DNA of 64,000 nucleotides from Sipunculus nudus (lineage: Eukaryota; Annelida; Sipuncula; Golfingiida; Sipunculidae). Positions 1 through 12,400 of this stretch are shown here, piece by piece. Both the position numbers and the translations under genes were made by a program. The notes under the pieces are model-generated. The model was not told the origin of the DNA, ran no database searches, and worked only from the letters and a program-made list of their open reading frames with translations. The stretch spans positions 15,310,882-15,374,881 of the forward strand of contig CM049317.1 in NCBI GenBank assembly GCA_026874595.1. The letters run 5' to 3'. Numbering within the stretch: position 1 is the first letter of the stretch; each line of letters begins with the position of its first letter.

Positions 1-904
1 ATATCACAGGATTTTAATTTTACAATTAAATATCACAATATTTAAATATAAGCCCAGGATATAATTCTCACATTTCAGTCAAAGTGTGTCAAAGGGAAAT
101 TTGCATATTTCTGTCATTAATATGAAATGAAAGCCCTAGCAGTAAACCTCAGTAAATGCACAAATTTATTTTATTAATCACATTTCCTATAGGCAATTAA
201 TATATACATTTTAATAATACTATATAAATAAATATATATATATATTAAACCCAAAATTTCCATGAGACTCTTCAAAATTTTGACCTGGGAATCCAGGATT
301 TTCCAAATAATGTTATTGTATCCAGAAAAGTAATACTTATATTAAAATAATTCATCCACCTTATTGTATATCACACATGCCTTAGTGGTACTGATAAAAG
401 CATTACAGCAGATAACAAGCTAATTAATTAAAAATCCAGTGTCTTCACCAAATTTACATGCATATACACATGACAAACATTCTATAAGCAATGAAAGCAT
501 CCATACTTTCCACCTGTAATGTATTAGTCTTACTATTAACCTATATATAAGCATGCACTCTACTGTTATTAATAATAAATATATAATGTCATAAACATGG
601 CTGCATGAGTAGACAAAAATTGAATATAGCAAAAGGGATACATATTTGTAACATGATTTACATTTTTATTGTAAATTCTCAACTTTGTTTTTATAATTTT
701 ATTAAACTTCAAATGATTCTTGTTGCTTTCAACATGAATTTCGGTGAAATAAATAATCTCAAACCCCATTCAATAATCTCAAAATTAAAATCCATAAACA
801 ATGCACTGCTGTACATCAAATTTATTGCCAAGTGTGACAAAATTCAGATTAACTTGTGTTATTACTATTGACATGTTTTATTATACAGAAATACTTGTCT
901 TGCT

Positions 905-1180
905 GCTTGTGATGTTATAAATTTTCCAAAGTGGGACAAGCCATTAAAAATACTTGCATAAATTATCAGAGCCTCTGATCAAAACACTCTACATGCCAGA
1001 TGTGACATTATAAATTTTCCAAAGAGGGACAGGTCATAAACAAAATTTGCATAAATTATCAAAGATTCTAAACAGAGTGGTCTACATGCTTGCTGTGATG
1101 TTATAAAATATATATTCCATAGAGGGACCCGTTCTTGTAAAAATTTGCATAAATTATCAATAGACTAAACAAAATGGTAA
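905..1180. repeat. Three-unit tandem repeat, about 93 bp
   Basis: The motif GTGAyrTTATAAA recurs at about 909, 1001 and 1096. Each copy is followed by a 'gGGAC' segment and by TTGCATAAATTATCA. The copies have drifted by indels and substitutions. Confidence 0.8.
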
Positions 1181-1289
1181 AGTTAAATGTTTATAGAAGT
1201 GAGATTCTTGTCTGTTTCATGCATGTCACTGGACAATATATGATCACTGTGCCGTATTCATATGCATAATAAATTAATGGCCACAGAAA

Positions 1290-1990
1290 ACATGTGAATA
1301 GCCTGCGAGACTTAAATCAGTGCGGGTTGTATTAGAAAACACAGCTCATTTTGCTAATTATGAATGAAGATCAAGCGCACACTACAGGAATAAAACTGGG
1401 AGACCATAATTTTCCATTACGCCACAAGCAAGATTTGCACATCCTGTCAATAACCGACCGAAAACACAAGATGCAGTGAAACTTGCAAAACCCACCGTGA
1501 TAGAAAACCAAATAAAAGCCTATCAAAAACACATCAAGGTCATGCAATGAATTAAGGCTCATTGAATGCAATTAATTGGAAGAAATTAATCAGCAGGATT
1601 ATCCTCATTCGTAATTAAATTAATAAGCATGTTGTGTTGCGGGACTGGGCCAGCCTAAACTGGAATGCATATAATCTTAAGGCATAAAACTTCTTTTTGT
1701 TTTCTGGAAAGGCCAGAGTCATATTCACTGTATTAGGCTTCCATAATCATAAAACTTGGTTCCTCGCCTGCTCTGCAAAACCCACTGGCTTTAATAATTA
1801 AGAAGGGTTTTTGTTTTATTGATTTATCAGAGGGTGAAAGAAGGTTATTTTTGTTGTTCCTAGTTCTGCTAATAAGGTTAATTACTCCGTCAAAGAATAG
1901 AAAATATCTAATAAGCCAACTGAGGCAAAGATGGCAATGAGCAAAATCTTTTCGGGTTGCCAAGCAACACAGCCTTTTTGTTTTAAAGTA
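1290..1990. promoter_or_regulatory. Unique stretch with homeodomain-type sites, possible enhancer
   Basis: Not repetitive within the window. It has several TAATTA/ATTAAT cores (for example CTAATTATGAATG, GCAATTAATTGG, CGTAATTAAATTAAT) and is less AT-monotonous than its surroundings. Regulatory function is a guess from composition. Confidence 0.2.
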
Positions 1991-2359
1991 AAACTGGTAA
2001 TTTATGCGCTTTTATTAATCATGAACTTCAAGCGAGAATCGAGTTTATCTTTTCATTAAAGTTATCTTAATTATGTAAATAACAATAATACTGCAGTGAG
2101 CACCAATTTGTTAATGCATCATCTTCCACTGATAATTCAATATCTTGTTTTCTGGCTTACTCAGAATTGGAATTTCAAAAGATTCCTTTTCCAGGGACAG
2201 AGTCATTGTATTATTACAATCAGATGTCATTTAATCGAATCAAGCAGCTTTCTCATCACAACAATACACCATACTATGTACTATTATTTTTATTATTTCA
2301 TGTATCAAATATGGCAAATTACTGATTAATTTTCACTCCAAAAAGATAAGTTAATCATT

Positions 2360-2735
2360 TGTTTCCTGGGTATAGGTCAGGCCATTAAAACTAACCATAT
2401 GCATGAGCTCATGGGATATATATTATGGGCTGTATAAAAAAAAGGATTGTGGGACTGATATATGGGCAAAATGAACAATTAGTTTTTCCATGTAACAGCA
2501 GTTATATTAATCAGCTAGGACTAAAATTTAATAACTAAAGCACAATGGTCTTATATTAATAGTTTAGTTTCCTGCACACAGGTTAGGAAATTGAAATTAA
2601 CCACATGCAAGCTCTTATGGGATATATATTATGGGATGTATTAAAATGGATTGTGGGATAAGATAAGAATGATCAGTTTTAAATTAATGACAGTAATATT
2701 AAACAGCTGAGGCTCTTAAACCATACACACTGAAG
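2360..2735. repeat. Tandem duplication, about 208 bp
   Basis: GTTTCCTG at 2360 and 2568 each start a unit containing GGGATATATATTATGGG and GGATTGTGGGA. The two copies are diverged. Confidence 0.75.
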
Positions 2736-2830
2736 TAAACAGTTCTTCTTTCTCCACTGAAAAACAAATTTTTGTCATTTAGCAGGGGCTAACATCAGTT
2801 TAACTACCCATGACCCAGCTTTCAATTTAC

Positions 2831-3036
2831 CTGTCACATTTCCTCTGTTTCCTAATAATATCACTTTGTTCGGTCATCAGCTGGAGTTGTTTATTTTTCA
2901 GGGTCTCCAGTTCACCTTGTAAATTTTGTACCAAGGCATAATTTTCATCCACTTTAGCCTCCTGGATGCGAGAGGTAATTTCTTCCTGGTGACCTTTGAT
3001 CTGTTCAATCTCCTGGTTTATATCTGCCATCCGTTC
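2831..3036 (-). CDS. NAB: NAB exon: coiled coil near the C-terminus
   Basis: A 206-bp exon with acceptor tttgttctgcag|GAACGG and donor GTGACAG|GTAAAT, entering in phase 0 and leaving in phase 2. It encodes a highly charged helix: [19 protein letters not shown], then [20 protein letters not shown], ending IIRKQRKCD. Leucine, isoleucine and glutamate/glutamine spacing fits a coiled coil. If the donor is not used, the reading frame stops at a TAA within the first bases of the intron (2827..2829), so a retained intron would end the protein here. Otherwise the last exon lies left of the window. Confidence 0.9.
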
Positions 3037-6000
3037 CTGCAGAACAAAGTACAGATGGACCAATCAGAGCCTGTGCTTTAGGTCTGAATGGATTGCAGTT
3101 AAAACCTTTGTTTAAAATAAAAAAGGACATATTTCTTTATTTAATGTCAATTTAATAAAGGATACACACTGTGCTGTTTTCCAACACAGCAAAATTAAAC
3201 AGAACACTTTAACTGTAAATCCTTTTTTTTTATTATATATTCATTAATTTTCCTTCTGGTATTAAGTTCTGGCTAAAAGTTATGAGTATGCATTTAAAGC
3301 AATTTATTATGACAGAACAATTTATGACTTAACATATATATTTTTTTCTTCTAAAACTGGGTTGGATATTTTATATAAATTCTTAAAATAATTATCATAG
3401 CATAAAATTTTAATATTTCTTTTATAATGTTAAAATGAATAGTTTGTACCTTATTTGTGTTCATCTTGAAAACTTCTTTTTTTCAAAATTATATATTTCA
3501 TTTATAAAAGTGTTAAAGTTTTGTTAATTATCTACTTTGCTGAAAAAGGAAATAAAATTGTAAAAGCTAATATATTAGGTTCATTTATGTTAATTTCATA
3601 TTACAGGGAAGTTTTACAAAAACTTACAGTAAGGAAACACAAAATAACCAATTATTCTTTATATCATAATGTTGTTGAATACAATAAAATCTTTCAAACA
3701 TTTCAACAACCTTCCAAGAGTTGTAAAATTGTAACACTTTTTATAATTTTGCATTCATAACCAATTTCTTTTTCAATAGATCACAACTGAAATGAAAAGA
3801 TATTTTTTATGTAACAAATATGATCTCAGCACCCATGATTAAAATTAAAACAGGTTTCATTACTACAAATAATCAGATTTTTAAACCTGATTGGTCAAAA
3901 TTGGCTGTGAATCAAAGAGACATTCATGGAGTACAATCAGAGAGATAATTCACATATATAATTAATGCTAAGTGAACTGTCTGTCTAAACTGAATTACTT
4001 CAGTTTTAAATTCTGAAAATTAATCACCTTGGATTGTGACAGTCATTCCCTTGAATTAAATCTCTTATACAATCACTCACTTTATTACAAAACTGTTTTT
4101 ACAATCTAATATTTTTTACAACTTATTCTGGAGCAATTGATCAAAGGAAGCAACAAGCAGGTTAGGGGAAGAAAACTATGAATATTCATTTAGTAGGAAA
4201 TGATGGTAAGGTATGGATCATAAATATTCAGTAGGTATGAAGGGAAACTAAGAGGTTAGAAGATTATGAATATTCATTAAGTAGGAAGGGAATCTAGGAA
4301 GTTAAGAGATTAGCTAAACTGTTAACCACAAAGCAAGTGTTCAAAGGGATCAGCTATTATATTTTTTACCTGTTACAAACTAAAGTAACTTTCTGTGCCA
4401 CCCACCTCTCTCTTGATTTGCTCAATTTCCACGCGCAGTGCTTTACTGTCCTGTTTGGAAAAGATTGATTCCAGCTTGGCTCTCTTGCTGGCAATTGGGT
4501 TGTCCAAGTTTTGTGCTCTGTAAAAAGACAAAATAATTTTCTTAAGGTCAGGTCCTTGGCTTGCAGGCCATGAGATCCTATTAATATTCATATAGGTCAA
4601 GGTGGCTTTCTTGCTGGTAATTGGGTAGTCACAGAGGAAAACTTTTATGGTGTAGGCCATTGACTGTTAGTGGCAAGGTCTATACAATTAGGTTTAAATA
4701 ACATGCGATGGTCAAAATTATTTTCAATTATATTATGTCATATTAGAAATATCTTAATATTTTTCTGGATCTGCTTTGGCTCATTGTTGGATTAAATGAT
4801 TTCTACCTGAAATTTTTTGTTTTTCAATGATTTTTACCATATATGTAAAGTTTTTCAGTGATTTCTACCTGATATGTTACGTTTTCCAATGCTTTCTACC
4901 TGATACGTTACCTTTCTCTATTATTTTTACCAGATATGTAATGTTTTTCAGTGATTTCTACCTGATATGTTATGTTCTCCAATGATTTCTAACAGATATA
5001 TAACCTTTCTCTATTATTTTTACCAGACACATAACGTTTTTCAGTGATTTCTACCTGATATGTTTTGTTTCCCAATGATTTCTACCTGATATGTTACAAT
5101 TATCAATGATTTCTACAACAGGTAATTAAAAAAGTTTAAGGCTGTTAGGTTAATATTAATTTTTTTTATTGATAATCACGAGCCCAAACCTTCCCAATAA
5201 CAGATAAAGTAAACCTCACTTACAGAGGCCTAACCACCTATCTGACATTAATAAACTAAAGGTAATATCTTGAAGCTTTTATAAAAATAAGCCAGAAAAT
5301 GTTGATATCACCGCACACAGGTTGCTTGTTTTTTTATATTGAGATGTTTATTATAAGTGGGGGCCCACTTGATTAACCAAAACAAATTCATCTAAGGCAT
5401 CTGGAAGCAAGTCAGATAAGCCAGAGCTTTGCAATTGGCGTTCTGCAACAAGTGACCTTCCCATGTTTACAAACACGTTATTCATAAACAAGTTCACACA
5501 TCGTGCACAGATGGGTTATAAGAACATTTCTTAACCAGAATTACCCTTAGATCATTAGTATATACACAGATGAAGCCAGAAATCACAAATTATTTTTCAA
5601 AATGTTGGCAAATGGGCATCTTAAATGACTGCCTCAGTTTAGAGACCACCTAAAAAAAGACCAATATTTCCCCAATTCTTGTTTTCTCTTTATACCAGTC
5701 AATAATTGATAATTGGTACTGGAATTTGCTTGACCTCACCTGGAATGTCCTTTGGAATACTGATAGCCACTATTGCGTACAACTTGTCTTGCCAGTGGGA
5801 ACAGATCTTCCCGTCGCGTCAAGAGAGCTGGCTGTCTGCGACATAGCTGCGCTGCTGCCTCGTTCACAGAGATCTAATAAATATAAAATAAAATGAAATT
5901 ACAAATCAGTTCCAGATTTTTAAGCTTAATTGGTCAAAGAGCTACAGAGGATCAGTCAAGATTGACACCTGGAACTCCCCTCGGGTCCAGTATAATGAAT

Positions 6001-9000
6001 ATTTATTTTCAGATTTCTTGCATAATGCAAATTTATTTTTAGATTTCTTGCATAATGCAAATTTATTTTCAGATTTCCAGCATGTTGAATATTTATTTAT
6101 AGATTTCCATTTACCTAAAGCAAACCGTATCTGTAGTAACTGTTGAATATTTTGTAAAAAGAGACGACAAAACTGGCCAAGATATAACCTCTGATTAAAT
6201 TGTATGGAGTGTTGATCTGGATTTGTCAAAATTATTGAAATTAATTTAAAAAGATTCAAACAATTACAGAACTGTGTTCATATGTGAAATTTGCAATATC
6301 AATCACAGATAGAGACACCTTACTTTAAAGAACCTGAAGGCATACTTGAAAAATCTTATCTCATATTTAATAGGCTTTGGGAGAAATTAAATCACCAAAA
6401 TACATGAATTGATATGGTGTCTTTTTTTCTCTAAAAATAAACTCATTAATTAAGAATGGGTTTATTTAACCATTATCAGCATTAATATAAATGCTTGAGA
6501 ATATTACTCAAATATTCTTTGTTTAAGTTATATTTTAAATTGAAACAATTTTTTAAGAAAAGTACTTTTAAGCTTAACTGATCAATAAGCAATTGTTGAT
6601 AATACATGAAACTGTTATTGAAACATGAGTAAATCATGAATCCTTTATGATTTGTAAATACTGTGTTTTCTAATTTAACATCAGGAGGGTATCTCTTTTA
6701 TGTTTTCATCATACACTAGCTGAACAATGACATAACGTTTATTGTCTGATCAATCTTGGGGTGGCTGCCAATTTTTATAAGACACTCTGGAAAGAATCAA
6801 TTAATTTAATATCTGAGAAAATAGTCTAATCCATCATGATTTGTTGACTTAAGTGATGAGATATAATCTGCAAACACCTTATAACATATTCTGATTAAAT
6901 TTATGATACATATATTTTATTAATTCACTCTCTGCTAAACATTGCCATCTGGTGTGTTCATTTCAAGATGAGGCATCCAAAAAATAGTAAAAATGGAAAT
7001 TTGAATTTAAAATTCACAATCAATGGCATTCTGTAACTAGCAAATATTAAACAGAAATCAAGAACATTTATTAATTTTACCAAACCCCAATCAGCACTCC
7101 TTACTGATACTGCTCAGTGATGTCTTTATACAACAACAGATGGGCCATATTTGTTTGGAAGATAATTTTGAGAATACGAACATTTTTATCTGAGAAAAAG
7201 TTAATGTGATTTAAATGGAAATTATTTCCATGATGGACACCTGACACCCGGTGTTGTTTTAATAAATCTACGAAAATGTAAAATGTGACCAAAAACAGCT
7301 AAATAAATCCCAGGTGCAACAGAGTACCAATTAAATGCAAAACAATCAAATTTCCATGATTAGAAAAGAAAATCAAAATGGGTGGAGTTTCACCATTTCT
7401 TAAATGATCTAGCTTTGATCATATTAAAAGTTCCAATTAAAACTTATATTAAAAGTGTTAATTTTTTTTTCAATGGGGGGGGGGCAGGTTATTTTATTTA
7501 TATAGATATATATAAATCAGAAGGCCTTCTTCAAATACACATGTAAATAAATGTCTGTGTATGTCATCAAGAAATATAATTACAAATTTACAATATTTAA
7601 CCAAAATGACTCAAAATCAACTTCAGAGAGAACTGAATGTTAGGACATAAATTTATAAAATAAAATAAATTAAACATAACGTTTACTCAACAGTTCTTTG
7701 ATGTGCAAAATAATATTTCTAAATTAGAACTGAATAAACTGAAACACCTATTGGGTGATTATATTTCAATATTTTCACTTTGTATGAATTAAATTAAGGG
7801 AATGTTTTTTATTTAATTGTGCTCTTAATATTAGGATTTCTTTATTTCTAAAAATATTTCTACAAATTTACAGTTGACTGATTAACAACATATTTGTAGC
7901 TGCATGCATACAATCTCTTCATAATGTATTTTCTAATGAATTTTAAATTATCATTTAATTCATATATAAATGTATAAACATGTTTAACTAAATCTTTCAA
8001 GAAATCTATTTAGATATTAAAGTGTTCATTTAATTCAAATATATGTTTAAGTACTTTTTCATGAACTCTGATAAGAATTATAAATTAAATAAAATAACTT
8101 AATAATGCTAAAGTTTAAATAGTATAAACTTTACACACGACAAACCCAGAATAGTACAAGATTAAATTTTTTGCTATGGAACTTAAACTTTAAAGGCTTG
8201 GATTAATGCAGGCACAGACTAAACTTCGATAAGTCCACACATAGTTTAAACGCATTGGTAATGGAGGAACAGTTGACCTTTGTAGTCTTGAGTGTTATTT
8301 TAATCATTAATATGTGACACAATGATCCTTGCAACAGTAACTATGAAGTGACAGGAGACAAGCTTTAGTGACACCCTCAGCAAATATGCTATAAACTTCA
8401 AACAAAGACAGGGAAAAGTAAAGCTTCAATGTATGAATTGTTCAACCATATGTTAGCTCCGCCCACCTGCCAATCAAATTTAATTCACCCAATGGCTAAC
8501 TGCAGCTGACTTGTCAGTTCATATCACAGGAAAGGAAGAAATGGGACAGATATACTGGTGTCCAATCACAAAAAAATGGAGACTGGTGTCAGAGGTCTTT
8601 TTATTGAATTAACAAAATGGTCGATTCAGACAGACACCCTTTATGTCTGAGTAAACCGATTTCCCTGACAAAAGAACAAGAAAGCATAATCAACAGGTAC
8701 ACTTAAAGGCCTGCCAGGACACTTGTCAAAGTTATAACTGAGCTCAGTTGAAGGAATGGCTACAGTTTTGTCAAGTACTCTCAGGTCAACAGCAACCCCT
8801 TAATGTATAGGTTTCTAGCTATAACACAATGTAATGTAATTTAGAATTATTCTTAGTATTTCATATCATATTGTTGGAGCTTATCAACAGGACCTCTCCT
8901 ACAACCTTTATATAAAAATGTATGTCTATAAAAAAAATTTATGAAAATTTAGATATAAACAGAACCATTCTTAATGCTTTCACAAAAGGCAAAGATTATG

Positions 9001-9396
9001 TGTGCACAAGCAAAATTGTCAAATTATCCAGAAATTTTTTTTTATCCTGTCAGAGATAAAGAAAAGACCAGTAAAAAAGTTGTGAATAGTATTTAAACGT
9101 TTCAACAACCCTGGAGTTGCCTTTACCTTAAATATTAGCATGATGTACAAGTAATACTGAAATTACCAGGTCAATATTTTAGGTATAATACTATACGGCA
9201 GATTTCTTGGTTATATAGAAGGTTCATAAAATAAGTGATTATAATCGATCATCTGTCAATTTATTTTTTCAATCATAGAACATGATTTTAAGACCAATTT
9301 CTGACACTATTAGAGGCAATCCATCTCTCTCAGTCATTCTCTACATATTTTTTTGTTTGAACAGATGATTATGGGCTCAGGCACATTCTCACTCTT

Positions 9397-9439
<43 letters not shown>

Positions 9440-12400
9440 ATACACACACTAACACATACATGATTTCTTTTCTAAGGTGACATTTAGTGTATACTCTGCT
9501 GGTTAAGTTTAAAACACATGACATCAGGAATATTATCATTTCATTGGGTAATTAAGTAGATATACTTAAGATTTATTTATTCAGAGAGTGAGACAGAGAA
9601 AGACACAGAGAGAAGGAGTGCAAAAGAAAAAGAGACATATTATGTATATACATTCAACTTTTAAGAATATAAACCAATTAGTGTGCTTAAGTGATACCAT
9701 AACTGTTTGGATATTTTGTTGGGAAAAATAATGTTCTTTAATACAAAGCTCTTGTTAATGTCTCTTATCTGATAGCAGATATTTCAAAAATTAAAATTTC
9801 CAAGTCCATTCCCAGAAAACACGGTTAAGGTCCAGTCTACTAGTCACATGACAAATTAGACGAATTATCATCAGTCTGATGAACGGGAAGAGTGATCAGG
9901 TTCAGCAAGGTCACAGGGTTCTTTGTGAAATTATAAAGAGGGTGAAAATGTGTAATTGTCAATGAACACAATAAAGTCATTAGAACAGTTGTTCATTACA
10001 CGATTATTTCTGTTATTATTGCCACAGGTGTGCTGGGAGCCTCTTTCCCATACTTCACATTAAGCTCTGACATGACAGCAAATACTGCCATCCCCAAAGG
10101 GAGTACCGCTTTTTGCCGACATCAACAAGTTACGTGAAAACAGATCAGGGGTATCAAGTTTCGAGAGATTGCAATGAGAGTAATTCAAACAGACCTGAAT
10201 GAGACTAAAACAATTGCTGATCGAGATCTTATGTTACACGCCTGTATCGGTCCTAAGCGTTGTTTAAAACATGATATTTGTATTGCGAAGTGTATCAGCT
10301 GGCGCATAGACCCTGAACCCAATAAAATGAAGCCGGACAGAAAATGGTACACTGGATAGTATCGCTTGATTGTCACGCAAGATGCCGATTATTTTCACGC
10401 AATGAAAAGATAACTTACGTTTACACCTGAGTATAGTCAACATCTGATATCTGCTGCAAGTATAATACCAGTCTTTTTACATATCATCTATCAATTTCGG
10501 ACGTGGCATGATTTGTCAATAAATAAGCGGACTGCATGAGAACCTCATCTTAATTGACAAAACTATGTTTGCACTATACATTCGTTTGATTCCCTTTGGT
10601 GCGCAAGCGAAGCCGGATAAAATAACAAAAGCCTCGCACAAAACTCAGGGACTGATTAATCAAATCTCCCCAGAGTCCAGATGGTTATTCTTACAAACTT
10701 TATGGTAACAGTTCTCGTAAACTTTAAAATAACACAGTTTGTCTGCTTTCTCTGGCTTGAAATTCATAAAACACAATGTAGCTACATTTCTCTACAACTC
10801 TCAGATGTCTTTGAACTGTTGCAGTACAAAGCCCACATATATGTATACAAACCAACTGATTTTACTCTCAAATTATCTTTATATTTTTATTGTGTGTGTG
10901 AATTGGACTTAAATAAAATGTGAAATCATGCAGTTATAGAATCCCTTCAAGAATTATCCAACAATTCTTTTATATAAAAAAATTCCATTTTACTCAATAC
11001 ACATATTAAAAAAAGTTTTTTTATTATTTCAATAAAAGCGTGGATATTTTATTTTGATGAATGATTTCTCTTAGTAAATGATAATTTATTTTAATTTTTT
11101 TTTAAATTCTTTAGTCTGGGAATAATAGTTATTTCATAAGATCATATTTGACAAATAACCTATTTCTTTTCAATAATAAAACATGAAGATCTGTAAAGTT
11201 TGTCCGTTTAGGTATGGTTTTAACTGGAAGGCCTGTAAAGCGATTTATTGTCAAATCAAAAGCAAGAATGAAGTACGTTAAATAGAGTCAACATCCACAG
11301 AGAGCATATAAAATCCAAATTGATTGGACTTACACAGTCATAGGACTTACTTCGAGTGCTTTTGGAAGTCATGCAGACAAATGCACTGCAATGCCCACTA
11401 GTGGTAGGAATTGGTTTTGAATTCATAATCAAGGATTGAAAATAAAGGGACTGACGATGGATTATAATTGATTATTTTATGTACTATATCACCTTCAAAT
11501 CTGCAGTATACGAGTACATAACTGTATCCGCCAAAACAGAGTTTTGCGGATACTATGTTTTCAGCTGCACGCCGCCGCGGCGTAGGTGTCCGGAGAACTC
11601 CTCCGTAACCTGAAGTATAGGATTGGTATGTCTTCCATCCGACTTTCTGTTCATCTGGGCGTCCAATAGCAGGGCACAATTCGTAACCACTAATCCTTTA
11701 AACCTGTCACAGAAAATCCAGTGAGGTCAATAAGAAATCTCCTTTGAAACCTGAAATTAGGTAATATCTCCACTGCGCTATCAGTCTTTTAAGTACCTCC
11801 CCCCATCCCCCCGGAATAATTGTATCCGCCAAAACAGAGTTTTGCGGATACTATGTTTTCAGCTGCACGCCGCCGCCGCCGCCGCCGCCACCGCCGCGTA
11901 GGTGTCCGGAGAACTCCTCCGTAACCGCTGGGCGGAATTTTACGAAACCCGGGATTATGTTCGGGTCACATGTGAACTGCTGCGCCCCGAATTTGTTTTG
12001 ACCTCTGACCTTTCCTTTGCGCTCTGCGTCCGTTTGTGCGTCTGTTTCCACACATAAACCCACATATCTCGGGAACCGTTTGACCGATCAGGAAATTTTT
12101 TTACACAAATGTAGCCCTTGGAGAGCTTTATAACATACACAAAAAATGGTGGCGCCACCTGCAACCATGTTTGCACAGTGTCCATCTGTTCGTCTGCCTT
12201 GGGTTAAAATCACTCATATCTCTGCAGTGACTAGACTAATTCACCTGAAATTCGGCATGCGTAAACATCCTGGATAGCTTTTCTGATTTTATGACAGGTG
12301 GCGCCACCTACATTCATGTTTATGCTGCAGACATCCAAGCTCATATCTCGGGAACTGTTTGACTGATCAGGAAAATTTTTTTGCACAAATGTAGCCCTTG

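Larger units (their letters stand above)
1..2830. other. Left-edge intron of NAB
   Basis: No coding exon was found on either strand. A last NAB exon with the vertebrate-type IKTEP tail was looked for and not seen. The stretch holds two tandem repeats (about 905..1180 and 2360..2735) and a unique stretch rich in TAATTA-type sites (1290..1990). The rest is AT-rich sequence without recognisable structure. Confidence 0.6.

Noticed and set aside
11364-11398. Minus-strand exon candidate bounded by gcattgcag and GTAAGTCC
   Set aside because: 35 nt, which would shift the NAB frame between two phase-0 exons.
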